A stretch of DNA of 64,000 nucleotides from an uncultured Bacteroidaceae bacterium (lineage in GTDB: Bacteria; Bacteroidota; Bacteroidia; Bacteroidales; Bacteroidaceae), in contig CAJODY010000006.1 of NCBI GenBank assembly GCA_905233285.1, positions 1 to 64,000 on the forward strand, given 5' to 3'. The position numbers and the translations under genes were made by a program. Each line of letters opens with the position of its first letter. Position 1 is the first letter of the stretch. Below, piece by piece: positions 9,391 to 18,240 of this stretch. Under the pieces are notes generated by a model. The model had not been told where the DNA came from and did not search any database. It worked only from the letters and a program-made list of their open reading frames with translations.

Positions 9391-10878
9391 TTATAAACAA
9401 ACGCTACGTTTTTTACGAGTGAACAATTCCTTGATACCTATACGCTTGTTAAGTTGGATATATGACCATAGACATACAATGGTTGCACTAATCCCCATTA
9501 TGGCATAACAAATTACATCGCTTATGAGGAATGAGACCACTAGAGAGAATATGCAAGGAAACAGCATTGGTAGCAGAACCTTAAGAATGCCGAATGAGTA
9601 AGTGATATTATATCTCCACTTGTTCAGGAGTGTAGAACAAAGAATGTCGATGAAAGCATTAGCAACGATGGCGTACCCAAGTCCGACAAGTCCGAACAGG
9701 TAGTAACCTGCAACGAAGAGAAGGAAGGTTTTGACGTTTGTGAATACTCCATCGACCCAGAAAAAGAAAGACTTGTCGCCACGTGCAAGACAGACATAGT
9801 CGAGGGGGAAGCACCAGGCGCGAGCCACGAAACTGATAGCCATGAGACGGATGAGTGGAACGATGGAATCAAACTGTGACGTCAACAATATGCGTACTAT
9901 CAATGGTGCAAAGAGGATGAGCAGGGAGATGATGGGCAGCATAATCAGTATAACGATTTCCCCCTCTTTTTCCACCAGTCGGGATGATTCTTCATGGCTG
10001 TTAATTATAGAGGAAAGATGAGGGAAATAGTCGGTTGCCATTGCTGAGAAAACCAACGACGTACTCTGAAGGACTATCATGTTGGCAGCCTGAAAAAGTC
10101 CGATGTCGGCAATAGTACCATAACTACGTATGAACGTATTTACGAAGTATGTGCTGAGTGTACCAAACAGTCCTGCGAGCATCATGGCTCCCCCCAACAA
10201 AAACATACGACGTCCCCATGTCCAGGTCTCATACCAAGTCTGACGGACGTGAGAAACACCAATCTTACGGGTAAAATAACGTGAGAAACACCATGTGGTA
10301 AACGACAGTATTATCATGGAAGGCACAATACCAGCGATTCCGAAATACCAATAGAGGGGAACTCCGAACAAAAGTCCACAAAGCGCACCAACGATATTGC
10401 ACAGAGCAAGAGTTTTCAGTTGGCGATAACCTTGAAGAATACTATTCTCACCGGTTTGCAAAATAAAAAACAGTAATGCTACCGCCATTTCGACAAACCA
10501 CAGGGCATGAGACGTATCGCCAAAGGTTGAAATACTGAACAGCATGGCTCCGATGGCCATTGTACACATGCCGAGAAATGCCAAGACGAAGAGGACACGA
10601 CGGAACGCGACAACAACTCTGGATTTCCTCTCGGCATCAGTTTCTGCCGCCATATCGCGAACCCCTGCCGTAGGAAGTCCGAACGAAAACAACTGTTGCA
10701 TAGGCATGAGGGCTGACTGCATAAGCGAGGAAATACCCATTCCGTAGTCGCGCAAGATAATAGCCACTAATTTACCTTTTACAATGTTTATAAACATCGT
10801 AAAAAGTTGACTACCACCAAACACAGCGGTGCCTTTCATGATTTGTCTGTACAACGAACTATCGTTTTCGTTCTTCAT
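9391..10878 (-). CDS. Wzx-type polysaccharide flippase
   Basis: This 495-residue protein has about twelve to fourteen hydrophobic helices spread over its whole length, as in the MOP/Wzx flippases that move undecaprenyl-linked sugar units across the inner membrane. The start MKNENDSSLYRQIMKGTAVFGGSQL and the segment SFGLPTAGVRDMAAE fit this family. A longer frame begins at 10956, but the ATG at 10878 lies three bases after the stop of the preceding gene and leads straight into the first helix, so I prefer it. It sits between a fucosyltransferase-like gene and a GT2 gene, which supports a role in O-antigen or capsule assembly. No Wzy polymerase is seen nearby. Confidence 0.9.
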   Translation of the reverse strand: MKNENDSSLYRQIMKGTAVFGGSQLFTMFINIVKGKLVAIILRDYGMGISSLMQSALMPMQQLFSFGLPTAGVRDMAAETDAERKSRVVVAFRRVLFVLAFLGMCTMAIGAMLFSISTFGDTSHALWFVEMAVALLFFILQTGENSILQGYRQLKTLALCNIVGALCGLLFGVPLYWYFGIAGIVPSMIILSFTTWCFSRYFTRKIGVSHVRQTWYETWTWGRRMFLLGGAMMLAGLFGTLSTYFVNTFIRSYGTIADIGLFQAANMIVLQSTSLVFSAMATDYFPHLSSIINSHEESSRLVEKEGEIVILIMLPIISLLILFAPLIVRILLTSQFDSIVPLIRLMAISFVARAWCFPLDYVCLARGDKSFFFWVDGVFTNVKTFLLFVAGYYLFGLVGLGYAIVANAFIDILCSTLLNKWRYNITYSFGILKVLLPMLFPCIFSLVVSFLISDVICYAIMGISATIVCLWSYIQLNKRIGIKELFTRKKRSVCL

Positions 10879-10880
10879 TA

Positions 10881-11921
10881 TCAGAATTTTATTGGAATGA
10901 ATGGACGATCGAATACTTGAGAGGCTGCATATGGAAATCCACTCCGCCTTATCCAACGTGTTTCAAGCCGATATACTTCTGATGCTCCAGCGATAAGAAA
11001 GAAATCGACAAATGTCTTCTCGTACAACGTGTAATCTGCACTTGAAGATGGAGTGTCGAAATGCAGGATGTTTCCCTCATATATATATATGTAAGGAAGG
11101 TCGCGAACTGCACTGAGGAATGTGGTGCTGTCGGAACAGACGAGAATCTTGCTGTCGGGATGCTGTCCGTGAAGATTCTGAACCTGTTCGACACAACGCT
11201 GTAATAGCTGCTGACGAAGGTTCGGAGGCAAAGGAGGCGCTTTCTGAGTATCAATGAAGTCGCCAAGGCTGTTGATGAAACGGGCTGAGACACTTATATA
11301 GCCATCTTGCAATTGTTCCCTACATCTGTCTATGACAGACTGCAAACGGGGAGCCGTGCGAAACAGTTCATGGAAAAGGGATGAGAAATTCCGATTGTAG
11401 CAGAAATGAGCATTGGTACATACATGCACCTGTTGGGCAGATGAAGACACGATTTTTTTCTTCAGGAATTCATATTGCTTCTTACCCTGCCAGTCGGTTT
11501 CGTTTCCTATCTCCAGTGCTACAATATCGGAACAGGATGTATCATAAATAACCGTCTGCTCAGGAATAGTCCAATTGTATCCATTGGGAAGCAGATAGTC
11601 GGTCAGTGGGAATGGAGAGTTGAACAGTAACTTGAAAGGAATGTTCTGTTCTTTACATACCGCGAATGTGGACAATATACCTTTCAGACGATCTGCCCAA
11701 CCACCATGCTCTACGAATCCGTTACAAAGAAATACAACTGTCTTCGGACTGCCTTCAACCGGAGTAACCTCGTCGGATGTGTAGTGACCAAGCATTGTTT
11801 TGTGCCATCGCCGACTTAACCTACGACTGAAGATGTACCAGTTATAATACCGGTTCGAATACAACAAAAGACGTGTATTTCGCGTTATATATCTATATGC
11901 TCGAACAAATATATTTGCCAT
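10881..11921 (-). CDS. Fucosyltransferase-like (NodZ/GT23-like) protein
   Basis: This 346-residue protein starts with a basic region, then VVFLCNGFVEHGGWADRLKG, which resembles the GG--DRL-G motif of NodZ/alpha-1,6- and O-fucosyltransferases. SKILVCSDSTTFLSAVRDLP recalls the nucleotide-sugar-binding segment of the same fold. There is no signal peptide. It heads the minus-strand operon with the flippase and a GT2, and its start faces a divergent promoter region containing a perfect inverted repeat. Fucosyl transfer is an inference from motif similarity only; a general GT-B-fold sugar transferase is the safer statement. Confidence 0.6.
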   Translation of the reverse strand: MANIFVRAYRYITRNTRLLLYSNRYYNWYIFSRRLSRRWHKTMLGHYTSDEVTPVEGSPKTVVFLCNGFVEHGGWADRLKGILSTFAVCKEQNIPFKLLFNSPFPLTDYLLPNGYNWTIPEQTVIYDTSCSDIVALEIGNETDWQGKKQYEFLKKKIVSSSAQQVHVCTNAHFCYNRNFSSLFHELFRTAPRLQSVIDRCREQLQDGYISVSARFINSLGDFIDTQKAPPLPPNLRQQLLQRCVEQVQNLHGQHPDSKILVCSDSTTFLSAVRDLPYIYIYEGNILHFDTPSSSADYTLYEKTFVDFFLIAGASEVYRLETRWIRRSGFPYAASQVFDRPFIPIKF

Positions 11922-11923
11922 GA

Positions 11924-11949
11924 CGTTATTATTATCACTAATAATAACG
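11924..11949. promoter_or_regulatory. Perfect 11-base inverted repeat in divergent promoter region
   Basis: CGTTATTATTA (11924-11934) and TAATAATAACG (11939-11949) form perfect arms around a four-base centre. A further half-like site, CGTTATTACG, lies at 11981-11990, just after a -7 box at 11971. The arrangement suits a regulator-binding site controlling both divergent glycosyltransferase genes; it could instead be an mRNA hairpin. Confidence 0.5.
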
Positions 11950-11970
11950 ATGGAAGAGATAAAAAATTGC

Positions 11971-11978
11971 TATTTTTG
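11971..11978 (+). promoter_or_regulatory. Probable -7 promoter box
   Basis: TATTTTTG matches TAnnTTTG and lies 32 bases upstream of the GTG start at 12011. A -33 TTTG is not clear. Confidence 0.45.
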
Positions 11979-12010
11979 CACGTTATTACGCACATAAGGG
12001 GAACAAAACC

Positions 12011-13120
12011 GTGAAAATACTTTTATTGGGCGATTATTCTAATGTTCATTGCACTTTGGCTGAAGGGTTGAAGGCACTGGGACACGAGTGTGTGGTAGCA
12101 AGCGACGGCGACCACTGGAAGGACTATCCGAGAGACATAGATTTGAAAAGAGAATTCGGACTGAAAGCCAGTGTTTCGTTTGCATGTCGACTTGCAAAAG
12201 CATTACCCAAAATGCGCGGCTATGATATAGTGCAGATGATCAATCCTGTATTTCTGGAACTGAAGGCTGAACGTATCACACCTTTCTATAATTACTTGAG
12301 GAAGCATAACAAACGTATTGTAATGGGCGCCTTTGGCATGGATTATTATTGGGCACAGGTGAACACAGAAATACGTCCGTTGCGCTATAGTGATTTCAAC
12401 ATCGGTAATACCATACGCTATGACAATGCTGCAGAAATTTTTCGCAAGGATATGATTGGAACGGAAAAAGAAAAACTCTGCAAATATATTGCAAACGACT
12501 GCGATGCCATTGTAGCAGGATTATACGAGTATTGGGCTACATACGATGTTGTGCCGGAGCTTAGAGAAAAACTGACATTCATCCCTTTCCCAATAAAATC
12601 AGACACCCGCATCGATTATAATGCTATAGACAAAATACCAACCACGGTTTCACTTTTTATCGGAATGTTCCCCCAACGGGCTGAATATAAAGGCAGTGAT
12701 ATTATGCTTGCCGCAGCAAAAGCTGTACAGGAACGGTATCCTGACAAAGTTCAGATAAAGGTGGCAGAAGGTGTGCCTTTCAAGCAATACACCCAGATGA
12801 TGGACTCGAGCGACGCCATCTTGGATCAGATATATTCTTACACCCCTTCGATGAATTCGCTTCTGGCTATGTCAAAAGGTATTATTGATATCGGTGGTGG
12901 AGAACCGGAGAATTATGATATTCTCAGAGAAAAATCCTTGCGTCCTATTATAAACGTAGAACCGAACTACGAAAGTTGTTACAACGAAATTGAGCAACTG
13001 GTACTGAACCCAGAAAGGATACCGGAACTAAAACGCCAGAGTATTGAATATGTGGAGAAACACCACAACTACATAAAGGTGGCTAAACAATACGAAGAGC
13101 TATACGCCAGACTCCTCTGA
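12011..13120 (+). CDS. GT-B glycosyltransferase (family 4-like)
   Basis: This 369-residue protein opens with MKILLLGDYSNVHCTLAEGL (GTG start), a typical Rossmann beginning of GT-B glycosyltransferases with a nearby glycan-site His. The C-terminal domain has LFIGMFPQRAEYKGSDIMLAA and a GGGEPENYDILRE segment, where GT4 enzymes have the donor-binding E-x7-E region. It is a lone plus-strand gene between two minus-strand glycosyltransferase groups and overlaps the next convergent gene by 38 bases at its 3' end. It probably adds one sugar to the surface polysaccharide. The donor is unknown. Confidence 0.8.
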   Translation: MKILLLGDYSNVHCTLAEGLKALGHECVVASDGDHWKDYPRDIDLKREFGLKASVSFACRLAKALPKMRGYDIVQMINPVFLELKAERITPFYNYLRKHNKRIVMGAFGMDYYWAQVNTEIRPLRYSDFNIGNTIRYDNAAEIFRKDMIGTEKEKLCKYIANDCDAIVAGLYEYWATYDVVPELREKLTFIPFPIKSDTRIDYNAIDKIPTTVSLFIGMFPQRAEYKGSDIMLAAAKAVQERYPDKVQIKVAEGVPFKQYTQMMDSSDAILDQIYSYTPSMNSLLAMSKGIIDIGGGEPENYDILREKSLRPIINVEPNYESCYNEIEQLVLNPERIPELKRQSIEYVEKHHNYIKVAKQYEELYARLL

Positions 13121-13976
13121 CACCTTTTGATGATGCCCACTCGAACAACCGACCCATCACGTGGCTCATCTTATTCACCCTGAACCTGTCATAGATGAAC
13201 GCACGTACTTTGGCGCTGCATTCAGGACAGCCTTCATGCAACATCTTCCCACTCAGTATATAGCTGCGATAAAACAAAGCTGCAAATGCCTTCTGACATT
13301 CCTTTGTCGTGTAATCGGAGGTATATATATCATCAAAAGCAACATGAAGTGTATTGATTATTTCATCTGCCCGCGACGAAAGATCTGGTCCGGTCATTCC
13401 CTCAGGATGTATATGAACAATATGGAATGGGCGTAATTTCATCCACTGGACCTTTGGATGTCGCAAAAGAGAACGTATTCCCAATTCCCAGTCGTCCCAC
13501 ATAATACATGATTCGTTCCATCCGCCAATTGACAAAAGAAAAGATGTTTTATATATCACACTCGGTGTGTTAAGCATGGAACTGAGTATCTGCACATGTG
13601 GCGAGTCAACAGGGAAATAAGCACGTATCTGAGTTTTTCCACTGCATTCTTGCTGAATAGGAAGACAAACCATATCAGCATCAGAACTCCATTCAACAGG
13701 CAGACTGGTAAAGACATCGTCAGAATCAAAAAAATACACCCATTCTGTCTTACAGAGAGAAAGTCCTTTATTCCGTGCAGCAGCCGCACCCTGTTTCTGC
13801 TCTATAGTAAGGATTGTGTTTGGGCGTTCAGCCACTATTTCGCTGCATACTTCGAAACTACCATCAGTACTGCCGTTATCGACAAGTATGAGCGGATACT
13901 TCACATCGATTCTGTCAATAGTAGTACGGATATACTCCTTACGATTATATACTGGTATGACTATCGTAATATCCAT
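13083..13976 (-). CDS. Family 2 glycosyltransferase
   Basis: The protein has 297 residues. GT2 signatures are ITIVIPVYNRKEYIRTTIDR, LILVDNGSTDGS, AARNKGLSLCKTEWVYFFDS followed by DD (metal site), and MWDDWELGIRSL, which recalls the E/D-D-W-E acceptor-side motif. The C-terminus (residues about 230-297) is helical. Its start overlaps the end of the preceding minus-strand glycosyltransferase gene by 16 bases, so the pair is co-translated. Its 3' end overlaps the convergent GT-B gene. Confidence 0.9.
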   Translation of the reverse strand: MDITIVIPVYNRKEYIRTTIDRIDVKYPLILVDNGSTDGSFEVCSEIVAERPNTILTIEQKQGAAAARNKGLSLCKTEWVYFFDSDDVFTSLPVEWSSDADMVCLPIQQECSGKTQIRAYFPVDSPHVQILSSMLNTPSVIYKTSFLLSIGGWNESCIMWDDWELGIRSLLRHPKVQWMKLRPFHIVHIHPEGMTGPDLSSRADEIINTLHVAFDDIYTSDYTTKECQKAFAALFYRSYILSGKMLHEGCPECSAKVRAFIYDRFRVNKMSHVMGRLFEWASSKGVRGVWRIALRIV

Positions 13977-14755
13977 ATGCCACGAAACATGTTACATAAA
14001 ATGGGGAATGGGTTGGCATGCTGATGAACAAAATAAAAACCAGCTTCCTTCACACTGCGCCATAGTGCTTCAGTCGTTCCGAACAGATAACGAAAAACAG
14101 CACCTTTTGTTATTTGTACTTGTCGGTCAGAAATAAAATGCGTACCAGTAGTATTACCGTCTGTACATACGATAACCATCGGATATACAACCACATTGTA
14201 TCCTGCTTTAAGAGCATCATGAATCAGAACATCCTCTTCTCCAGCGCACAACAAAGGACTGCCAAGCCCAAATCTGGTATCGAAATGCAGCCCCAATCCT
14301 CGACGCATGGATAATTCGACAGAAGCCGGATAGAACCCTTCCTTAAATGCTTGCTGAAATGATGTCAGTTTGGAGGGATAATATTTCAGTGGCGCTCCGT
14401 TATAATTAGCAGCTGCAAAAAGAACTATGTCGCACGAGGGGTTCATCTCGTAAAAGTGTATGATTTCGAGCAAAGAAGACTTCTTATATAAGCAGTCATC
14501 ATCTCCCATCAACAGAATATCACCCTTTGCATGTTCTATTGCATTATTGCGATTTCGGCTCAGTCCCCTACCCTCAAGATATGTCAGAACGACATCGGGG
14601 CGAGATTTCAACTCGGATGGGACAAGGTCTAGGTATTGTTTGTCAGAATACTGCATTGACACCACCCAAGAAACTCCCTCTATACGAGGTAGTAATATAT
14701 TAGGAACCTTACAGATTCCCTCGTCAATGGTGCAAATCAGTATATCGAGTGTCAT
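13961..14755 (-). CDS. Family 2 glycosyltransferase
   Basis: The protein has 264 residues from the ATG at 14755 (MTLDILICTIDEGICKVPNI). An upstream frame start at 14797 adds a Cys-rich stretch with no family match and overlaps a terminator hairpin, so I reject it. The GT-A core shows GLSRNRNNAIEHAKGDILLM followed by GDDDC, the metal/nucleotide-binding acidic triplet, and later CAGEEDVLIHDALKAGYN. It is the first gene of a two-gene minus-strand unit with the next GT2. It belongs to the surface-polysaccharide cluster. Confidence 0.85.
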   Translation of the reverse strand: MTLDILICTIDEGICKVPNILLPRIEGVSWVVSMQYSDKQYLDLVPSELKSRPDVVLTYLEGRGLSRNRNNAIEHAKGDILLMGDDDCLYKKSSLLEIIHFYEMNPSCDIVLFAAANYNGAPLKYYPSKLTSFQQAFKEGFYPASVELSMRRGLGLHFDTRFGLGSPLLCAGEEDVLIHDALKAGYNVVVYPMVIVCTDGNTTGTHFISDRQVQITKGAVFRYLFGTTEALWRSVKEAGFYFVHQHANPFPILCNMFRGIWILR

Positions 14756-14794
14756 ACAAATAATGCAAGAATAACATTCAGACCTATAGAAAAA

Positions 14795-14835
14795 CAAAAT
14801 GTAAAGACGATCCCATCTGAACCGACTTTACATTT
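14795..14835 (-). terminator. Intrinsic terminator after the HU gene
   Basis: AAAATGTAAAG (14795-14805) pairs with CTTTACATTTT (14825-14835) around a 19-base loop. Read on the minus strand, the stem is followed by a T-rich tract. It separates the HU gene from the downstream glycosyltransferase pair. Confidence 0.65.
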
Positions 14836-14863
14836 TATCCTATACTCATATCAGAAAATGCAA

Positions 14864-15139
14864 TTATTTAAGCAACAAATCTTTGAAAACGTCTGCAGGC
14901 TTGAAATAAGGAATCTTATGCTCTGGAACTACAACAGACTTATTCTCTTTAATCAGACGACCGATCTTTTCTTTGCGGGTTTTTGTAGTAAAAGTGCCAA
15001 ATCCACGAAGGAAAACCTCTTCGTCATTTGCAATAGAGTCTTTTATTGTAACCATGAAAGCCTCAACTACTGCAAGCACCTTTTTGCTTTCAATTCCTGT
15101 TTCGTTGCTTATCTGCGCAACAATTTCTGCTTTTGTCAT
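14864..15139 (-). CDS. HU/IHF-family DNA-binding protein
   Basis: The protein has 91 residues from the ATG at 15139 (MTKAEIVAQISNETGIESKK). A longer frame to 15211 is unlikely because that stretch holds the promoter. The fold is that of HU: two N-terminal helices, then VFLRGFGTFTTKTRKEKIGR and the VVVPEHKIPYFKPAD arm-to-C-terminus region. It bends and compacts DNA as a dimer. It has its own promoter (-7 box at 15170-15177) and its own terminator, so it is a single-gene unit. HU and IHF cannot be told apart here. Confidence 0.95.
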   Translation of the reverse strand: MTKAEIVAQISNETGIESKKVLAVVEAFMVTIKDSIANDEEVFLRGFGTFTTKTRKEKIGRLIKENKSVVVPEHKIPYFKPADVFKDLLLK

Positions 15140-15169
15140 AATTGGTTTTGATTTTATTATTTGTTTGTG

Positions 15170-15177
15170 CAAAGGTA
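15170..15177 (-). promoter_or_regulatory. -7 promoter box of the HU gene
   Basis: On the minus strand the site reads TACCTTTG, a perfect TAnnTTTG, 31 bases upstream of the ATG at 15139. A minus-strand TTTG lies at 15203-15206, with a somewhat long spacer of 25 bases. Confidence 0.55.
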
Positions 15178-15240
15178 TAGATAAATTATTGAAAATAAAA
15201 AACAAAATCATATTTTATTTTTTTAGATTAAACCTTTAGC

Positions 15241-15248
15241 TACCTTTG
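15241..15248 (+). promoter_or_regulatory. -7 promoter box of the outer-membrane barrel gene
   Basis: TACCTTTG lies 25 bases upstream of the GTG start at 15274. No -33 TTTG is evident. The box is divergent from the HU promoter. Confidence 0.5.
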
Positions 15249-15273
15249 TGGTCAAATCAAGAAAAAACATAAA

Positions 15274-18240
15274 GTGAAAAAGAATATAATTCTAATATTG
15301 CTCTGTGCATGTTGCTCTTTTTCAAACGCACAGAGCAAATTTAATGTTTCTGGAATTGTTATCGATAAGAACACCAGAGAGTCTGTCATTTCAGCTACTG
15401 TAAGGGTTCTGTCACTTCCCGACAGCACCATGGTTACGGGTGTAGCAACAGATACCAATGGTGCATTTAATATTAAAAATGTAAAGAAAGGGAATTATGC
15501 CCTGAAAGTCACCTTTATCGGTTACCACGACAATGTAATACCTCTCAACCTGACAAAGGAGAAAGAGAAAAACATAAACGTTGGTTATATTACTCTGATT
15601 GATGACACACAATTGCTTAAAGAAGCCGTCGTAACTGCCAATGTAGCCCAAGTGCAGGTATCGGGCGACTCGCTTGTATTCAATGCAGCTGCCATTCGTA
15701 CTTCTGAGGGGTCTGCACTTGAAGAATTGGTAAAGAAACTGCCTGGAGCAGAAATTGATGACGACGGAAACATAACCATCAATGGAAAGACTGTGACTAA
15801 AATCCTAGTCGATGGTAAAGAGTTCTTCCTGAACGATAAGAACATGGCCCTGAAAAACATTCCGACCAAAATCGTAGATAAGATTAAAGCCTATGACCGC
15901 AAGAGCGACCTTGCTCGTGTGACAGGTATAGACGATGGAGAAGAAGAGACGGTGCTCGACCTCTCAATCAAGAAAGGTATGAATCAGGGCTGGTTCGGTA
16001 ATCTGGATCTTGCACTCGGTACAGAAAAACGATACACTGAGAAATTGATGCTCAACCGTTTCACAGACACCAAGCAGTTTACACTTATCGGTTCGGCAAA
16101 CAACATCGGCGACCGCGGTTTCGGTGGCGGTGGCGGACGAGGATGGGGACGCGGAGGCAATGGATTGGAAGCCCGTAAGGACCTCGGATTCAACTTTGCA
16201 ACTACATCCGAGAAACTTGAAACCGGTGGTAACGTGCGTTTCAGATACATTGGAACAGATGTCGAAAACACATCAAGCATTCAGAGTTTCGTTACTCCGA
16301 CTGGTGCATTCACCCGTTCACAAAGTGAGAACAAGACAAGCAACATATCAGCAAACATGGATTTCCGTCTGGAATGGAAACCCGACTCAATGACGAACAT
16401 CATTTTCCGCCCAAGTGCCAACTACTCTAGAAACCGCGGATTCAACAGCAGTCTCAGGGCAACATTCGACACCAACCCCGATTCGCTGGCTGAGGATCCT
16501 CTGCTTTATGCCACAGAAAACGTGCTCAATTACGAGTCGGCATATGATTTCATCGTCAATACAAACGTAAGCTATGCACAGACTTACAGCAACAGCAAGG
16601 GGGTGAATGGTGAATTACAAATCAACAGAAGACTTAACAACGAAGGACGCAACATCACTTTCCGTGCTACCGGAGGACTGTCAAGTTCTGCGAGCAAACA
16701 GCTGTCGACTTCGAGTATCGTCTATAGAAGAACACACTCACAAACGGACAACAACCGCTACTATACCACTCCGGGGCAGTCAAACAACTACTCGCTTCAA
16801 GCCACATACTCCGAGCCCATTGCCGAGAAAACATATTTGCAGTTCAGTTATCGTTTCAACTACAGCTATTCGGAAAGCGACCGTTCTGCAGATGTGTGGC
16901 CGACAGACAATGCCAGCACGTGCTATCAGGCTATAAGCGAGGCTTTGCTGACAAACCGCTATAACGTGGCTGGTGCCCTCGACCAAGTATTGAGCCAAGG
17001 ATTGTTTCCGAATATCGACAAAGCAACACAGGAAAAGGCAGACAGTCTGTCGCAGTATTCTGAATATCGCAACTTCAACCACACCATCGGTCTGAGTTTC
17101 CGCAAGGTGACCGATAAGGCTAATTTCAGTGCGGGTTTCGACCTCTTGCCTCAGCACTCTACTCTCGACTACAAATATATGGCAAAGGACTACCCGGTAA
17201 TAACCCGTAATGTGTTTAACTTTACTCCACGTATCGACTTCAGGTATCAGTTTGACAAGCAGACTCAATTCCGGGCTAACTATTGGGGACGCTCTCAGCA
17301 GCCGTCGATGACAAACCTGCTTGACATAACCGACGACTCCGACCCGCTCAACATATCGAAAGGTAATCCGGGGCTGAAATCTTCGTTCACTCACAACATA
17401 CGTCTCAACTACAACACGTACAATGCCGACCTGCAGCAAGGTATATTCTCGTTCGGAGGTTTCAATTTCACCCGAAATGCCATATCGAATCGCACATGGT
17501 ACGACGGAACAACGGGTGTAAGAACCACCCAGCCGGAGAATATCAATGGAAACTGGAGCGGATATGCCGGTTTCGGTTATAATCGAGGATTGGGTGAGAA
17601 GAAGTATTTCACAGTAAACACATTCACAAACCTCAACTATAACCACCAAGTCGGCTATGTTGACCCGACACGCTACGATGAAGAAATATCCACGACCAAC
17701 CAGGCTGGCATCGGACAACGTCTCTCGTTCGGATTCAGAAAGGAATGGTTTGAAATCAGCATAAACGGAAATGTAAATTACAACCACACCCGCAACAACG
17801 TCGTAGCTTCGAGCAATCTCGATACCTGGAACTTCAGTTACGGAGCAGAGATAAACCTCAACTTCGACAACGGCATCAGCTTCTCTACCGATATAAGCGA
17901 AAGCAGTCGTCGCGGATACTCATCTGCCGGTATGAATACCAACGAATTGCTGTGGAATGCAAAATTGAGTAAGTCATTCCTGAAAGGTAACGCGCTCACC
18001 ATTTCCGCCGAATGGAACGACATCCTGCAAAACCGTTCGAACATCAGCCGTGCAATTACAGCCATGCAGTCGAGCGATTCAAGATATAACTCCATCTACA
18101 GCTATGGCATGCTCCACATTATATATAAATTGAATATATTCGGAGGAAAGAATGCTCACGGTACAGAAAATGCCCAGAAGGCAGAAAGCTTCAGGATGGG
18201 CGGCAACCGCGGCGGAGGAGGTGGAGGACCACGACGCTGA
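15274..18240 (+). CDS. TonB-dependent receptor-like outer-membrane beta-barrel protein
   Basis: This 988-residue protein starts at GTG with a signal peptide (KKNIILILLCACCSFSNAQ). Residues about 25-110 form a carboxypeptidase-regulatory-like beta-sandwich (VSGIVIDKNTRESVISATVR). A plug-like region follows (EALV to GKTVTKILVDGKEFFLNDKN). The rest is a long beta-barrel of the OMP_b-brl_3 type with many aromatic-ended strands. Gly-rich patches occur at about residue 285 (GFGGGGGRGWGRGG) and at the C-terminus (RGGGGGGPRR). The family sits in the outer membrane; whether this member imports a ligand is unknown. It is a single gene with its own promoter, and its 3' end overlaps the convergent VanZ gene by 50 bases. 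Confidence 0.88.
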   Translation: MKKNIILILLCACCSFSNAQSKFNVSGIVIDKNTRESVISATVRVLSLPDSTMVTGVATDTNGAFNIKNVKKGNYALKVTFIGYHDNVIPLNLTKEKEKNINVGYITLIDDTQLLKEAVVTANVAQVQVSGDSLVFNAAAIRTSEGSALEELVKKLPGAEIDDDGNITINGKTVTKILVDGKEFFLNDKNMALKNIPTKIVDKIKAYDRKSDLARVTGIDDGEEETVLDLSIKKGMNQGWFGNLDLALGTEKRYTEKLMLNRFTDTKQFTLIGSANNIGDRGFGGGGGRGWGRGGNGLEARKDLGFNFATTSEKLETGGNVRFRYIGTDVENTSSIQSFVTPTGAFTRSQSENKTSNISANMDFRLEWKPDSMTNIIFRPSANYSRNRGFNSSLRATFDTNPDSLAEDPLLYATENVLNYESAYDFIVNTNVSYAQTYSNSKGVNGELQINRRLNNEGRNITFRATGGLSSSASKQLSTSSIVYRRTHSQTDNNRYYTTPGQSNNYSLQATYSEPIAEKTYLQFSYRFNYSYSESDRSADVWPTDNASTCYQAISEALLTNRYNVAGALDQVLSQGLFPNIDKATQEKADSLSQYSEYRNFNHTIGLSFRKVTDKANFSAGFDLLPQHSTLDYKYMAKDYPVITRNVFNFTPRIDFRYQFDKQTQFRANYWGRSQQPSMTNLLDITDDSDPLNISKGNPGLKSSFTHNIRLNYNTYNADLQQGIFSFGGFNFTRNAISNRTWYDGTTGVRTTQPENINGNWSGYAGFGYNRGLGEKKYFTVNTFTNLNYNHQVGYVDPTRYDEEISTTNQAGIGQRLSFGFRKEWFEISINGNVNYNHTRNNVVASSNLDTWNFSYGAEINLNFDNGISFSTDISESSRRGYSSAGMNTNELLWNAKLSKSFLKGNALTISAEWNDILQNRSNISRAITAMQSSDSRYNSIYSYGMLHIIYKLNIFGGKNAHGTENAQKAESFRMGGNRGGGGGGPRR

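Noticed and set aside
10879-10956. Longer N-terminus for the flippase
   Set aside because: It would overlap the preceding gene by 76 bases and adds a non-hydrophobic stretch before the first membrane helix.
16780-17787. Minus-strand open frame opposite the outer-membrane barrel gene
   Set aside because: It is antisense shadow coding with no domain.
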